From a virus: 23,052 bases of DNA. Positions 12,582 through 19,528 of the stretch are shown here, piece after piece. The stretch covers positions 1 through 23,052 of IMG/VR virus record IMGVR_UViG_3300048828_000275; one strand, 5' to 3'. Within the stretch, counting starts at the first letter, position 1; each line of letters opens with the position of its first letter. Made by a program: the position numbers and the translations under genes. Under the pieces are notes generated by a model, which ran no database searches, was not told the DNA's origin, and worked only from the letters and a program-made list of their open reading frames with translations.

Positions 12582-13130
12582 TTAAGCGTTAGTACCTTCC
12601 GTAACGGTTACGGTGGCACTCGCCATTCCGGCGTAAGGATCAGCAGTCGTTGGGCTATCTAAGAAAGCAGCTGGGCTAGTCTCTTGAGCCGTAAAGGTTA
12701 AAGTATATCCGTTAAGATCACCAAGGGCAGTTCCGGTAGCAATTGTACCTCCCGATAAATCCGCTCCCTGCTCTTCTCCCATAAGGAATACGTTACCGTT
12801 ATAGTCTTCTACTGCGATATGCGGACGACCGTAAGCTAAAAGCTTCACCTCTTTATGGTCTTCTTTCGATAGTTTCTTAAGAGTAATACTTAAGGTCTGC
12901 TCGAAGAAAGTCGTTCCGTTCTCTCTAGAAGAGTTAATAGTTTGCTCGAAGGAATTAGTTCCTTTAAGCTCGTATTTAAAAGCGGTAAAAGTACCCGTAA
13001 GATCCGTAATCTGTTCGTCGGTCTTAGAGATAGTACCTAAATCGCCATAATCTGTAAAGTAAACCGCCTTAATGCCTCCTACTGCATCTAAGCAAGCTTC
13101 TTTTCTTCCACGTGTTAAGTCACAAGCCAT
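12582..13130 (-). CDS. Probable major tail tube protein
   Basis: The 182-aa protein starts MACDLTRGRKEACLDAVGGI with KAVYF following, a very characteristic sequence in flavobacterial phages. The core is beta-rich (AFKYELKGTNSFEQTIN, TFFEQTLSITLKKLSKEDHKE, LLAYGRPHIAVEDYNGNVFLMG), and a final Ala/Thr-rich tail ends EGTNA. Abundant, tube-forming virion proteins of this size and style are common; its own terminator on each side suggests strong independent expression. Tube identity is inferred; a major capsid decoration or other major structural protein is the alternative. It lies between the capsid and portal genes, which is not the usual place for a tube gene. Confidence 0.55.
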   Translation of the reverse strand: MACDLTRGRKEACLDAVGGIKAVYFTDYGDLGTISKTDEQITDLTGTFTAFKYELKGTNSFEQTINSSRENGTTFFEQTLSITLKKLSKEDHKEVKLLAYGRPHIAVEDYNGNVFLMGEEQGADLSGGTIATGTALGDLNGYTLTFTAQETSPAAFLDSPTTADPYAGMASATVTVTEGTNA

Positions 13131-13149
13131 TTGTTATTTTTTTTATATT

Positions 13150-13184
13150 AAAAAAGGGTAGGCAGATACTAGACCACCTACCCC
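13150..13184 (-). terminator. Rho-independent terminator after major capsid gene
   Basis: On the minus strand GGGTAGG and CCTACCC pair perfectly over seven bases (13183-13177 with 13162-13156) around a 14-base loop, followed by TTTTTT. It lies between the major capsid gene (stop at 13208) and the tail tube gene, so it may set the ratio of capsid to downstream messages. Confidence 0.85.
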
Positions 13185-13207
13185 TTTCTAGTTAGTTAAT
13201 TACTTTC

Positions 13208-14161
13208 TTAGTTAGCAGAGTTAGCGATTCCGTAAGTTACTACGTCTTCGATAACACCTACCTGCGCTCCAGCTGTGAATTTCATCACTACTCGAACGTT
13301 ATCTGATCCGTCTAAGTCAGCCATATCTAAAACCTTCACTTCGTTATGGTCAGCCAATAATCCGGTGCCGAAGAAGAGATTGTCTTTAGTAGTAGCGATA
13401 GCGTCATTATCAGCCAATCCGTTTGCTACGAAGAGTTTTACTCCATCGAAGCTTAAAGATCCGTTATTGAACCATTGAGTTCCTTGAGCGTTTGTACCTG
13501 CAGCACCTAATCCGCTTGCTCCAAATCCGCCCAATGCTCTTACATAAGCTCTAGCGATGTTTTGAGAAACGTAGATAAATAATCCCTCGTTACCGTATAA
13601 AGTTGAAGGAATTGCGTCAACGATAGAACCTAGCTCTGTAATTACATTGCCAGCATTTACGGTAGTACCAGCGATCTCTTGAGCTGCCGGTAAAGCTGCA
13701 TCTGTAGAAACGATTTTAGTAATCCCGTCAAACTGTCCATTTGTAGCGGTATCTCCAGCCCATAAAGACTTCTCTGTACGCTCGGCTACTTTAGCAGCTA
13801 CGTGAGAGATTAAGTAATCGCTAAAAGCAGGAGCTAAGCTATCGTGAGCAGAAACACCCATAGACATTGCTTCCCAATCCGAAATAAAGTCATTTTTACA
13901 TAACTGTAAATTTACTTGTTGGTATTCTGGTTGTAGAATACGCTCTGTCAATGTAATAGTAGATGTAGCCGAAAAGTCGCAAGTAGCGTCTTTAACGATA
14001 TCGTCACTAGCTAGTTTTTTGATTACTTCTTTAAATTTTACATTTGGTTTAATCGTAACTCCTCCAGCTTCTAGAGTAGATCCGCTTAATAACGCTGCCG
14101 AGATGTACTGTCCAGCCGACTCACCTGCGTATGATGTTGTAATTGATGTAGTTGTTGCCAT
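13208..14161 (-). CDS. Major capsid protein, HK97-like
   Basis: The 317-aa protein has the features of an HK97-fold capsid subunit: a soluble Ala/Gly/Thr-rich chain, an N-arm, an E-loop-like part around ILQPEYQQVNLQLCKNDFISDWEAM (77-101), P-domain helix LISHVAAKVAERTEKSLWAGD (117-137) and a C-terminal beta segment with VRVVMKFTAGAQVGVIEDVVTYG. Preceding genes are an acidic scaffold-like protein, virion proteins and an XkdF-like protease, the expected capsid set. The length suits a capsid of moderate size. The C-terminal half includes typical GGFGASGLGAAGTNAQG flexible regions. Codons are more varied than in neighbouring genes. Confidence 0.85.
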   Translation of the reverse strand: MATTTSITTSYAGESAGQYISAALLSGSTLEAGGVTIKPNVKFKEVIKKLASDDIVKDATCDFSATSTITLTERILQPEYQQVNLQLCKNDFISDWEAMSMGVSAHDSLAPAFSDYLISHVAAKVAERTEKSLWAGDTATNGQFDGITKIVSTDAALPAAQEIAGTTVNAGNVITELGSIVDAIPSTLYGNEGLFIYVSQNIARAYVRALGGFGASGLGAAGTNAQGTQWFNNGSLSFDGVKLFVANGLADNDAIATTKDNLFFGTGLLADHNEVKVLDMADLDGSDNVRVVMKFTAGAQVGVIEDVVTYGIANSAN

Positions 14162-14173
14162 TTTTATTAATTA

Positions 14174-14767
14174 TTATTTTTTTACGATTTTTGCTAAGAC
14201 TCTATCTAGAGTAGTCTCTGCTCTTTTCTGAGAGTATAAGAAAACTGACTTATCCTCTTCGGTCTCCGGGTTATGGTTTACTTTCTCGATAGCGGAAAGC
14301 TCTTCCTTAACTTCTTCGACGATATCTTCTACTGCTTCTTCCGCTTTTTCTTCTGCGCTCATTTCTTCTTTAGGCTCGAGCATAGATTTAATCTCTTCGA
14401 CCATTTCTCGGATCTCGGATAATTCGGCTTTAGTAGCGTATTCCATTTCTTCTTTTTCTTCTTCGAGTTCGGTCTCTATCTCTTCGGCTTCTACTTCCTC
14501 TTCGGAAGCCTCTCCGATAGAAGCGATAATACCTTCCTCTTGTACGACTAAGGCTTGACCGTCTTCTAGTTTATAGTCACCTACGGGTAAAGCTACCTTC
14601 TCGTCTTCTGTAACGATAAAGACTTCTTTACCTGCTACCATTTCTTCGGCTTCGATTACCGTACCGTTCTCTAAAGTCGCTTGCGCTAACTCTACAGCTA
14701 CTTCTTCGGCTTTAACTTCTACAGATAGAAGCTCTTTAGCCTTGCTTAAAATTTCTGTTGCGTTCAT
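14174..14767 (-). CDS. Acidic scaffold-like capsid assembly protein
   Basis: The 197-aa protein is strongly acidic. A beta-type segment (about 30-85, LENGTVIEAEEMVAGKEVFIV ... KLEDGQALVVQEEG) is followed by an extreme Glu-rich helical region from 88 to 108, a coiled-coil-like helix (ELSEIREMVEEIKSML, 115-130), another acidic helix and a basic C-terminus (KRAETTLDRVLAKIVKK). A basic tail after a charged coiled coil fits phage scaffolds that bind capsid subunits. It sits directly upstream of the major capsid gene by 12 bases, the usual place. The same beta motif recurs in capsid assembly proteins of other Bacteroidota phages. Confidence 0.68.
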   Translation of the reverse strand: MNATEILSKAKELLSVEVKAEEVAVELAQATLENGTVIEAEEMVAGKEVFIVTEDEKVALPVGDYKLEDGQALVVQEEGIIASIGEASEEEVEAEEIETELEEEKEEMEYATKAELSEIREMVEEIKSMLEPKEEMSAEEKAEEAVEDIVEEVKEELSAIEKVNHNPETEEDKSVFLYSQKRAETTLDRVLAKIVKK

Positions 14768-14831
14768 ATATATGTTAATTAATCTCGAGTTATATTATAT
14801 ATAATAAGATATATACTCTTTTGTTACGTTT

Positions 14832-16136
14832 TTAAGTGCAGGATGTATATCCGGTAACTCCGGAAGTAGTAGTGGTTATAGTAAAGTCTGCGCTTCTAAG
14901 CGTTGCCGAAGGCTCTACTAGAAAACCAGGAGAGTGTCCCGTCTGACATAGTATAGGTTCGCCAAATATTGGCAATTCCCCTATTAAAGTTCCGTGTCCT
15001 TGTACTATACGGTAAGAACCAAATCCCGTTCCGCCATATCCGCAATGGTTTGTTTGGCTTCCTGCTCTACCTTGTACTATATAAACCTCATCGCTCATAG
15101 TTGGTACGTCTGCGCTTCCTAGGTGTATAAATTCTATGTTAATTAAGGCGTCGTTAGTTTGTAAACTACACGCTTGAGAATGCGAAAGTGATTGACCTAA
15201 AGCGTATCCATATTCGTCTTGCTGATATCTAACCCAGAACGATTTAACTGCCGACTGCGTTACCGTCTTACTACAAGCTAAAGTAGCTCCCGTATTACTA
15301 TATCCAGAAGGTACGGTTACGTTAATAGTAATAGTTCTAGACGTATCCGTATTAACGTGCCCACTAAATGAAGTAGGGCTTATACTCGCTACCGTTCCTA
15401 TATCTACGCTAGGAGTAGTAATAGCTCCTTTAAAGTCTACCGCTAATCCCGTAAAAGTAATATCGCTACAAGCTAAAGTCGGCTGACTTCCCGGCTGTGT
15501 AGCCGTCGTTGTACAAGCTAAGGTCGCTCCAGCGTTAGAATATCCACTAGGCACTGTAACGTCTACGGATAAGGTTCTTAAAGTATCTACCTCCGGATCG
15601 CTAAAACTAGCTGGAGAGGTAGCCGAGATAGTACCTATATCTATCGTAGGTAAGGTTATTACTCCGTCGTAGCTTACGGCGAAACCAGTAAAGGTTATAT
15701 CGGAGCAAGATAAGGTAGATAATACTGGGGCTGACTGTATAGCCGTAGTAGTACATACTATTTCTTCGGTTGCGTTACTATATCCCGAGGGTACGGTAAT
15801 AGTTACCGATAAAGTTCTAGAAGTGTCTTCCGTTACCGAAGTAAAAGAAGCAGGACTAGTAGAAGCTATAGTACCTATATTAGTAGTAGGTAAAGTAATT
15901 ACTCCTTGATCCGATACGGAGAATCCGGACAGTATTAAACCAGTACAGTTTAAAGGACTTAATCCGTTTACGCTATATACGTCTTCGCTTCCGTCTACGA
16001 AGACTATAGTACTAGATCCTCCTCCGGTTAGTCCTCCGATTCCTTGCGAGTTACCGTCGCAACAGTCTATTCTATAAGTACCGTCTGCGCATTGGCATCC
16101 TCTTCGTCCGCTCTTAGGGTAGGGAGTTCTTTCCAT
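14832..16136 (-). CDS. Virion protein with three 80-residue beta repeats
   Basis: The 434-aa protein opens with a Cys cluster (GCQCADGTYRIDCCDGN, 13-29) then a Gly-rich linker. Three repeats of about 80 residues follow at 62-139, 142-219 and 221-295. Each has a Cys early in the repeat (NC, SC, AC), then ITLP(T) or ITTP, DIGTI or DIGTV, SPASF/SPTSF, RTLS, PSGYSN and a second Cys; PSGYSN recurs exactly every 80 residues (116, 196, 276). The pairing of early and late Cys hints at one disulphide per repeat, or a stacked beta domain. The C-terminal 130 residues are a different, Gly/Thr-rich region with CGYGGTGFGSYRIVQGHG. It is not identified; a decoration or tail adhesin-type protein is likely. 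Confidence 0.6.
   Translation of the reverse strand: MERTPYPKSGRRGCQCADGTYRIDCCDGNSQGIGGLTGGGSSTIVFVDGSEDVYSVNGLSPLNCTGLILSGFSVSDQGVITLPTTNIGTIASTSPASFTSVTEDTSRTLSVTITVPSGYSNATEEIVCTTTAIQSAPVLSTLSCSDITFTGFAVSYDGVITLPTIDIGTISATSPASFSDPEVDTLRTLSVDVTVPSGYSNAGATLACTTTATQPGSQPTLACSDITFTGLAVDFKGAITTPSVDIGTVASISPTSFSGHVNTDTSRTITINVTVPSGYSNTGATLACSKTVTQSAVKSFWVRYQQDEYGYALGQSLSHSQACSLQTNDALINIEFIHLGSADVPTMSDEVYIVQGRAGSQTNHCGYGGTGFGSYRIVQGHGTLIGELPIFGEPILCQTGHSPGFLVEPSATLRSADFTITTTTSGVTGYTSCT
15252..15953 (-). repeat. Three tandem 240-bp coding repeats
   Basis: This is the DNA of repeats 1 to 3 in the 434-aa protein, about 80 codons each. The conserved PSGYSN lies at residues 116, 196 and 276, exactly 240 bases apart. 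The DNA copies are diverged in third positions, so the duplication is old rather than recent. Confidence 0.75.
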
Positions 16137-16768
16137 TAGCTTAAACTAGCGTTTTGAGTTCTTTGTATAAAGTATATTATATCCCATATTTCAGCCGTCC
16201 CTCCGTGGGACTGTATTTTTAACTCTACGCCGTCAGCTATAAAGCTAGAATCTGCATAGTATTGTACTAAAATATGCTCGTTTTGTTCTACGTCGTTACC
16301 TTTATGAAATACTACTACGCCAGATACTCTTTCTATATCCCCTGCGCCTACTAGCCTCCAATCTAAATGCGTCTGGTTAGCGTTAGGAGCTTCCGCTTTA
16401 AATACAAAAGTAAAGATATAAGCGTCGTTAGTATTTTCGGCTATTATTTTTTTAGAAGTACTATTATAAAAATCTAGAGAAGTATGGCTTCTTACTACGT
16501 TATTAGCATTATTAGGCATTACTACCTCTACTTGGTCGGTAAGTGATAACTTATTAGAAGACGTATACTCGCTATCGTCGTATCTAGTCCATCCTAAAGA
16601 CTTAACTCCTCCCTGGGGGTATACGATTACGTTATTATCTCCGTGACCCATATAGAGAGCTTCGTTAGTATGAAGCATCGCGCCGTCTTCTATATTTACG
16701 CTATCGACCTCATTTTGGTCTGTATGCTGTACGTGTACTTTATACGAAGTATTTTTAGTAGTAGCCAT
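16136..16768 (-). CDS. Virion protein of unknown role (210 aa)
   Basis: The 210-aa protein is beta-rich (MATTKNTSYKVHVQHTD, AYIFTFVFKAEA, VSGVVVFHKG, HILVQYYADS, VELKIQSHGGTAEIWDIIYFIQRT) with no signal peptide or membrane segment. I do not recognise it. It shares one base with the start of the repeat protein (TAATG) and lies two bases after the protease gene, so it is made with capsid proteins. A jelly-roll decoration protein is plausible but not shown. Confidence 0.55.
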   Translation of the reverse strand: MATTKNTSYKVHVQHTDQNEVDSVNIEDGAMLHTNEALYMGHGDNNVIVYPQGGVKSLGWTRYDDSEYTSSNKLSLTDQVEVVMPNNANNVVRSHTSLDFYNSTSKKIIAENTNDAYIFTFVFKAEAPNANQTHLDWRLVGAGDIERVSGVVVFHKGNDVEQNEHILVQYYADSSFIADGVELKIQSHGGTAEIWDIIYFIQRTQNASLS

Positions 16769-16769
16769 A

Positions 16770-17777
16770 TTAGTCTATCGGTACGCAGTTAGGCACTTTC
16801 TTTCCGTTCTTCATTTTATAACCTATCATCTCGTAGCCGTCGTAGCAAGGAGCTTTAAGGTTTTCTTCTAAAAGGTCTAGTTCTCTAAGTTTAGATCCCG
16901 CCCATCTTAGACCGGCTTTACCGCCCCATAATAGATAAGAGATAGTACCGCAGGCTTCGTTGTCTCCTTCGTCGTAGTATTCACTAGCTCGACTTAGGTA
17001 GGAGAACATCCTTTTTATCGTTTCGACACTTACGGCATTTCCTTGCGCAAGTTGCTGGGCACGTACTTTCCCTACCTGCGTTGCGCATTTGTTGTTTACT
17101 TTCTCGTTTAATTCTATTCCTCTTTTAGCGTTATTACTTACGGCTTCCGGGTAGTCTGCGTAAGACTCAAGCTCTGTACCAGAAAGTACGGTCTTTAATT
17201 CTTCTAGTAAAAAATCTTCTTCTACTGATTCCCATTTTGATAGTTCGTTAGGTTCGTTTGGTCTTTCGGCTTTATCGGCAAAGTATCCTTCAATGGAGAA
17301 TCCTTTTACCTTACCGGTCTTTACGTAGTTATTCCATACGTCGTCGTTTAGTACTTTCATAGAAAGCATCCAAGTACCCAAAGGTACGTCCATTCCGTAT
17401 AGAGTAGTCTTATCTTTATCTTTATCTTCTACTATCCAAGACTCTACAGCTACTAGTCCGGTTAGGGGTAGTTCGTGTTCTAGAGTAGATTTATTATAGT
17501 TTCCTTTTATAAAGAATAGCTCCGAAGCCTTTCTTACCGTTTCTCTAGAGAAGTAGATATAGTACTCCTGCTCCTCGTTACGTCTATATATCGGTTTATT
17601 AGGAATAAGAGCTGCTCCCATTAAGATCCTCTTTTCTTTGTTTACTTCCGCAAACTTAAACTCCGTAGATTTAAGAGCTATAAAATCTTCTTCTATGGCA
17701 GGGTTCTCCACTATTGATACTGCTTCTATTCCTGATACTTCGTCGCTTTCGTCTATAAATAATTCTATAATATCCAT
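16770..17777 (-). CDS. XkdF-like prohead protease with extra C-terminal domains
   Basis: Residues 1-175 fit the XkdF-type capsid maturation protease: MDIIELFIDESDEVSGIEAVSIVENPAIEEDF, then His101 in LEHELPLTGLV, VESWIVEDKDKD, PLGTWMLSMKVLNDDVWNNY and Ser161 in VKGFSIEGYF; His and Ser are the likely catalytic pair. It would cut scaffold and capsid proteins. A second domain covers about 208-300 (YPEAVSNNAKRGIELNEKVNNKCATQVGKVRAQQLAQG ... YLSRASEYYDEG ... ACGTISYLLWGGKAGLRWA), and the tail ends PCYDGYEMIGYKMKNGKKVPNCVPID. Similar appended domains occur in other Bacteroidota phage proteases. The gene lies between the tape measure and the virion proteins. Confidence 0.75.
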   Translation of the reverse strand: MDIIELFIDESDEVSGIEAVSIVENPAIEEDFIALKSTEFKFAEVNKEKRILMGAALIPNKPIYRRNEEQEYYIYFSRETVRKASELFFIKGNYNKSTLEHELPLTGLVAVESWIVEDKDKDKTTLYGMDVPLGTWMLSMKVLNDDVWNNYVKTGKVKGFSIEGYFADKAERPNEPNELSKWESVEEDFLLEELKTVLSGTELESYADYPEAVSNNAKRGIELNEKVNNKCATQVGKVRAQQLAQGNAVSVETIKRMFSYLSRASEYYDEGDNEACGTISYLLWGGKAGLRWAGSKLRELDLLEENLKAPCYDGYEMIGYKMKNGKKVPNCVPID

Positions 17778-17807
17778 ATATTAAATAATAAGATTTCTTC
17801 TTTTTTG

Positions 17808-19391
17808 TTATCCTAGAGAAGCCGACTCTACGATATTTCTATCTAATCCTTGAGCGGTAGTAACGTCGTTAGATACTACGTAAGCTTTTACGGGTTTATC
17901 TTCTTTTCCGGCTACCGTCTGCGCTAACTGACTCTCTGGAGCTGCTCCTACTACGTTAAACGCTGGAGGCTGTTGAGGTGCTCCCCCTCTCGAAGCTCCG
18001 GCTGGTGCTCCTCCTCCTTTAGCAGGCTTAGGTACGGCTAGTATAGATTTAATCTGTACTGCGCTAAATGCTCCCGCTATTCCCGCTTGTATAAACGGAT
18101 AAGCCGGAAATACGGTTGTGATAGGAGAATTACTTGCAGTAGTAAAAGCGTTCTGTACCCCTTCTATACCCGAGATAGTAGCGGAAGCTAGAGCTGCAGC
18201 TTTTCCTATCGCTGATCCTTCTCCTGCTAAGGCGGTTATTGCAGCTAATCCTTGTTTTGCTTGGTCTACTTTTGCATTTGCTACTGCTTCGTTTAAAGCT
18301 TTCTCGTCATCTGCGTCTTTCTTTTTTCTAGCTTGTAACTTTTTTAGACTTTCTGCGACGTTCTCGTTACTTCCTAGAGTCATTTCTTCTCTACGGGTAA
18401 CGGATTTCTGTAGCTCGTCGTCTAATCCTTTACGTAATTCAGCGAATCCGTCTAGCTCGGCTTGTCTTTCCGCTGCTCTTTTATCCATATCGGCTTGTCT
18501 AAGCCCGGATATCTGCGAGTAAAACTCTCTTTTTACCGCTAGAGATTGGTTTTCTAAGGATATTACGTCCGCTTGTAACTGCGCCTCTTCGTCTAAATCT
18601 TCTTTCGTAGACTTACTTAAAGAATTTTCTGCTATTTTAATATCTAACTTCTCTTGTGCTAAGGCTACTTGTCTAGAGTTTATCTCTGACTCGATAGCGG
18701 CTGCTTGTTCTAAGAATTTAATTCGCTCGTCGCTAGTAAATTTATCTACTTGAGCTGCTTTAGTTCTCAGCTTTTCTAATCTTCCAGATGCCCTTTCTCT
18801 ATCTACTAGTAAGTCTCTTTCTTTCTTAGCTACTTCGGCTATACGATCTGCTAACTCTCCGGCTAGTTTTATTTCTTTAGTAGTCTCCTCTCCAAAGTTT
18901 TTTACGCTTTCTTTAAATTCGTCAAAGGCGATCTTAGCAGCGTCAAAATTTCCTGATAGTACTTCGGATATAACTTTTCCAAAATTAGAAACTAGATCTC
19001 CTAAATTACCTATAACAACTCCGAAAGTCTTCATAGCTTTCGTTAGTTTATTCTGTCCTTCTTCGCTACTCTGGAAGTAAGTTACTAAAGAGCCAACAGC
19101 TATTACTAGTAATCCTATACCTGTAGAAGCTATAGCTACCTTTAGTCCTTTAAATCCAGAGGAGAGTCCTTTAACTCCTCCTAGGAAGTTTTTAAATCCA
19201 GAGATAGCTCCTCCGGTCATATTATCTAATATTCCCGTAAGTCCTGCGGTCTCTTCCGCTAAGTCTTCCGTTGCTTCTTTAGCATCTATAGTAGCGTCCT
19301 TAACTCCCTCTATTCCTTTTACGGTTTTCGCTATATCTTTTTGAGAAGCTCCTGCTTCTATTTCCATAGATACTACTATCTTTTCTGCCAT
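17808..19391 (-). CDS. Tape measure-like tail protein (short)
   Basis: The 527-aa protein is Ala/Lys/Glu-rich and mostly helical, with a hydrophobic segment at about 85-106 (VAIASTGIGLLVIAVGSLVTYF) after GFKGLK, the typical opening of tape measure proteins. Long coiled coils follow (170-380, LAGELADRIAEVAKKERDLLVDRERASGRLEKL ...), a second apolar region near 390-460 and a Pro/Gly/Ala-rich tail (PAKGGGAPAGASRGGAPQQPP). It would set tail length and help DNA pass the membrane. At 527 residues the tail would be short. The two tail chaperones with a frameshift that usually precede it are not seen; only a 50-aa frame is there. Confidence 0.7.
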   Translation of the reverse strand: MAEKIVVSMEIEAGASQKDIAKTVKGIEGVKDATIDAKEATEDLAEETAGLTGILDNMTGGAISGFKNFLGGVKGLSSGFKGLKVAIASTGIGLLVIAVGSLVTYFQSSEEGQNKLTKAMKTFGVVIGNLGDLVSNFGKVISEVLSGNFDAAKIAFDEFKESVKNFGEETTKEIKLAGELADRIAEVAKKERDLLVDRERASGRLEKLRTKAAQVDKFTSDERIKFLEQAAAIESEINSRQVALAQEKLDIKIAENSLSKSTKEDLDEEAQLQADVISLENQSLAVKREFYSQISGLRQADMDKRAAERQAELDGFAELRKGLDDELQKSVTRREEMTLGSNENVAESLKKLQARKKKDADDEKALNEAVANAKVDQAKQGLAAITALAGEGSAIGKAAALASATISGIEGVQNAFTTASNSPITTVFPAYPFIQAGIAGAFSAVQIKSILAVPKPAKGGGAPAGASRGGAPQQPPAFNVVGAAPESQLAQTVAGKEDKPVKAYVVSNDVTTAQGLDRNIVESASLG

Positions 19392-19528
19392 CTCTCTAGT
19401 TTTACTAGTTTATATCCTTCTTTAATCGTTTCCGGGAGTTTATTACCCCCTAGAGCTATATAGGTATAGTCTCCTACTACCTCTTCTTTCTTAGCTATCT
19501 TTAATAATTCTAATATATTTCCTATCAT
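19376..19528 (-). CDS. Small hypothetical protein between hub and tape measure (50 aa)
   Basis: A 50-aa frame from ATG 19528 to TAG 19376 starts MIGNILELLKIAKKEEVVGD and ends LVKLERWQKR. The stop of the tail hub-like gene overlaps its start (ATGA) and its 3' end overlaps the tape measure start by 16 bases, so it is packed like a real gene. It is basic, with one amphipathic helix at the start, and not recognised. Its position directly before the tape measure is where tail assembly chaperones are usually coded. Confidence 0.58.
   Translation of the reverse strand: MIGNILELLKIAKKEEVVGDYTYIALGGNKLPETIKEGYKLVKLERWQKR

Noticed and set aside
14768-14831. Highly A/T-rich gap before the scaffold gene as a promoter for the capsid genes.
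   Set aside because: A promoter is plausible there, but no TANNTTTG or other clear motif is present, so it is not called.
18118-18522. Open frame of 134 codons on the plus strand inside the tape measure gene.
   Set aside because: It lies opposite a long clear gene with strong helical coding pattern; the product is an Ala/Ser/Phe-rich antisense shadow without a plausible start region. Other plus-strand frames (for example 720-965, 1809-2006, 6654-6887, 13275-13478) are rejected for the same reason.
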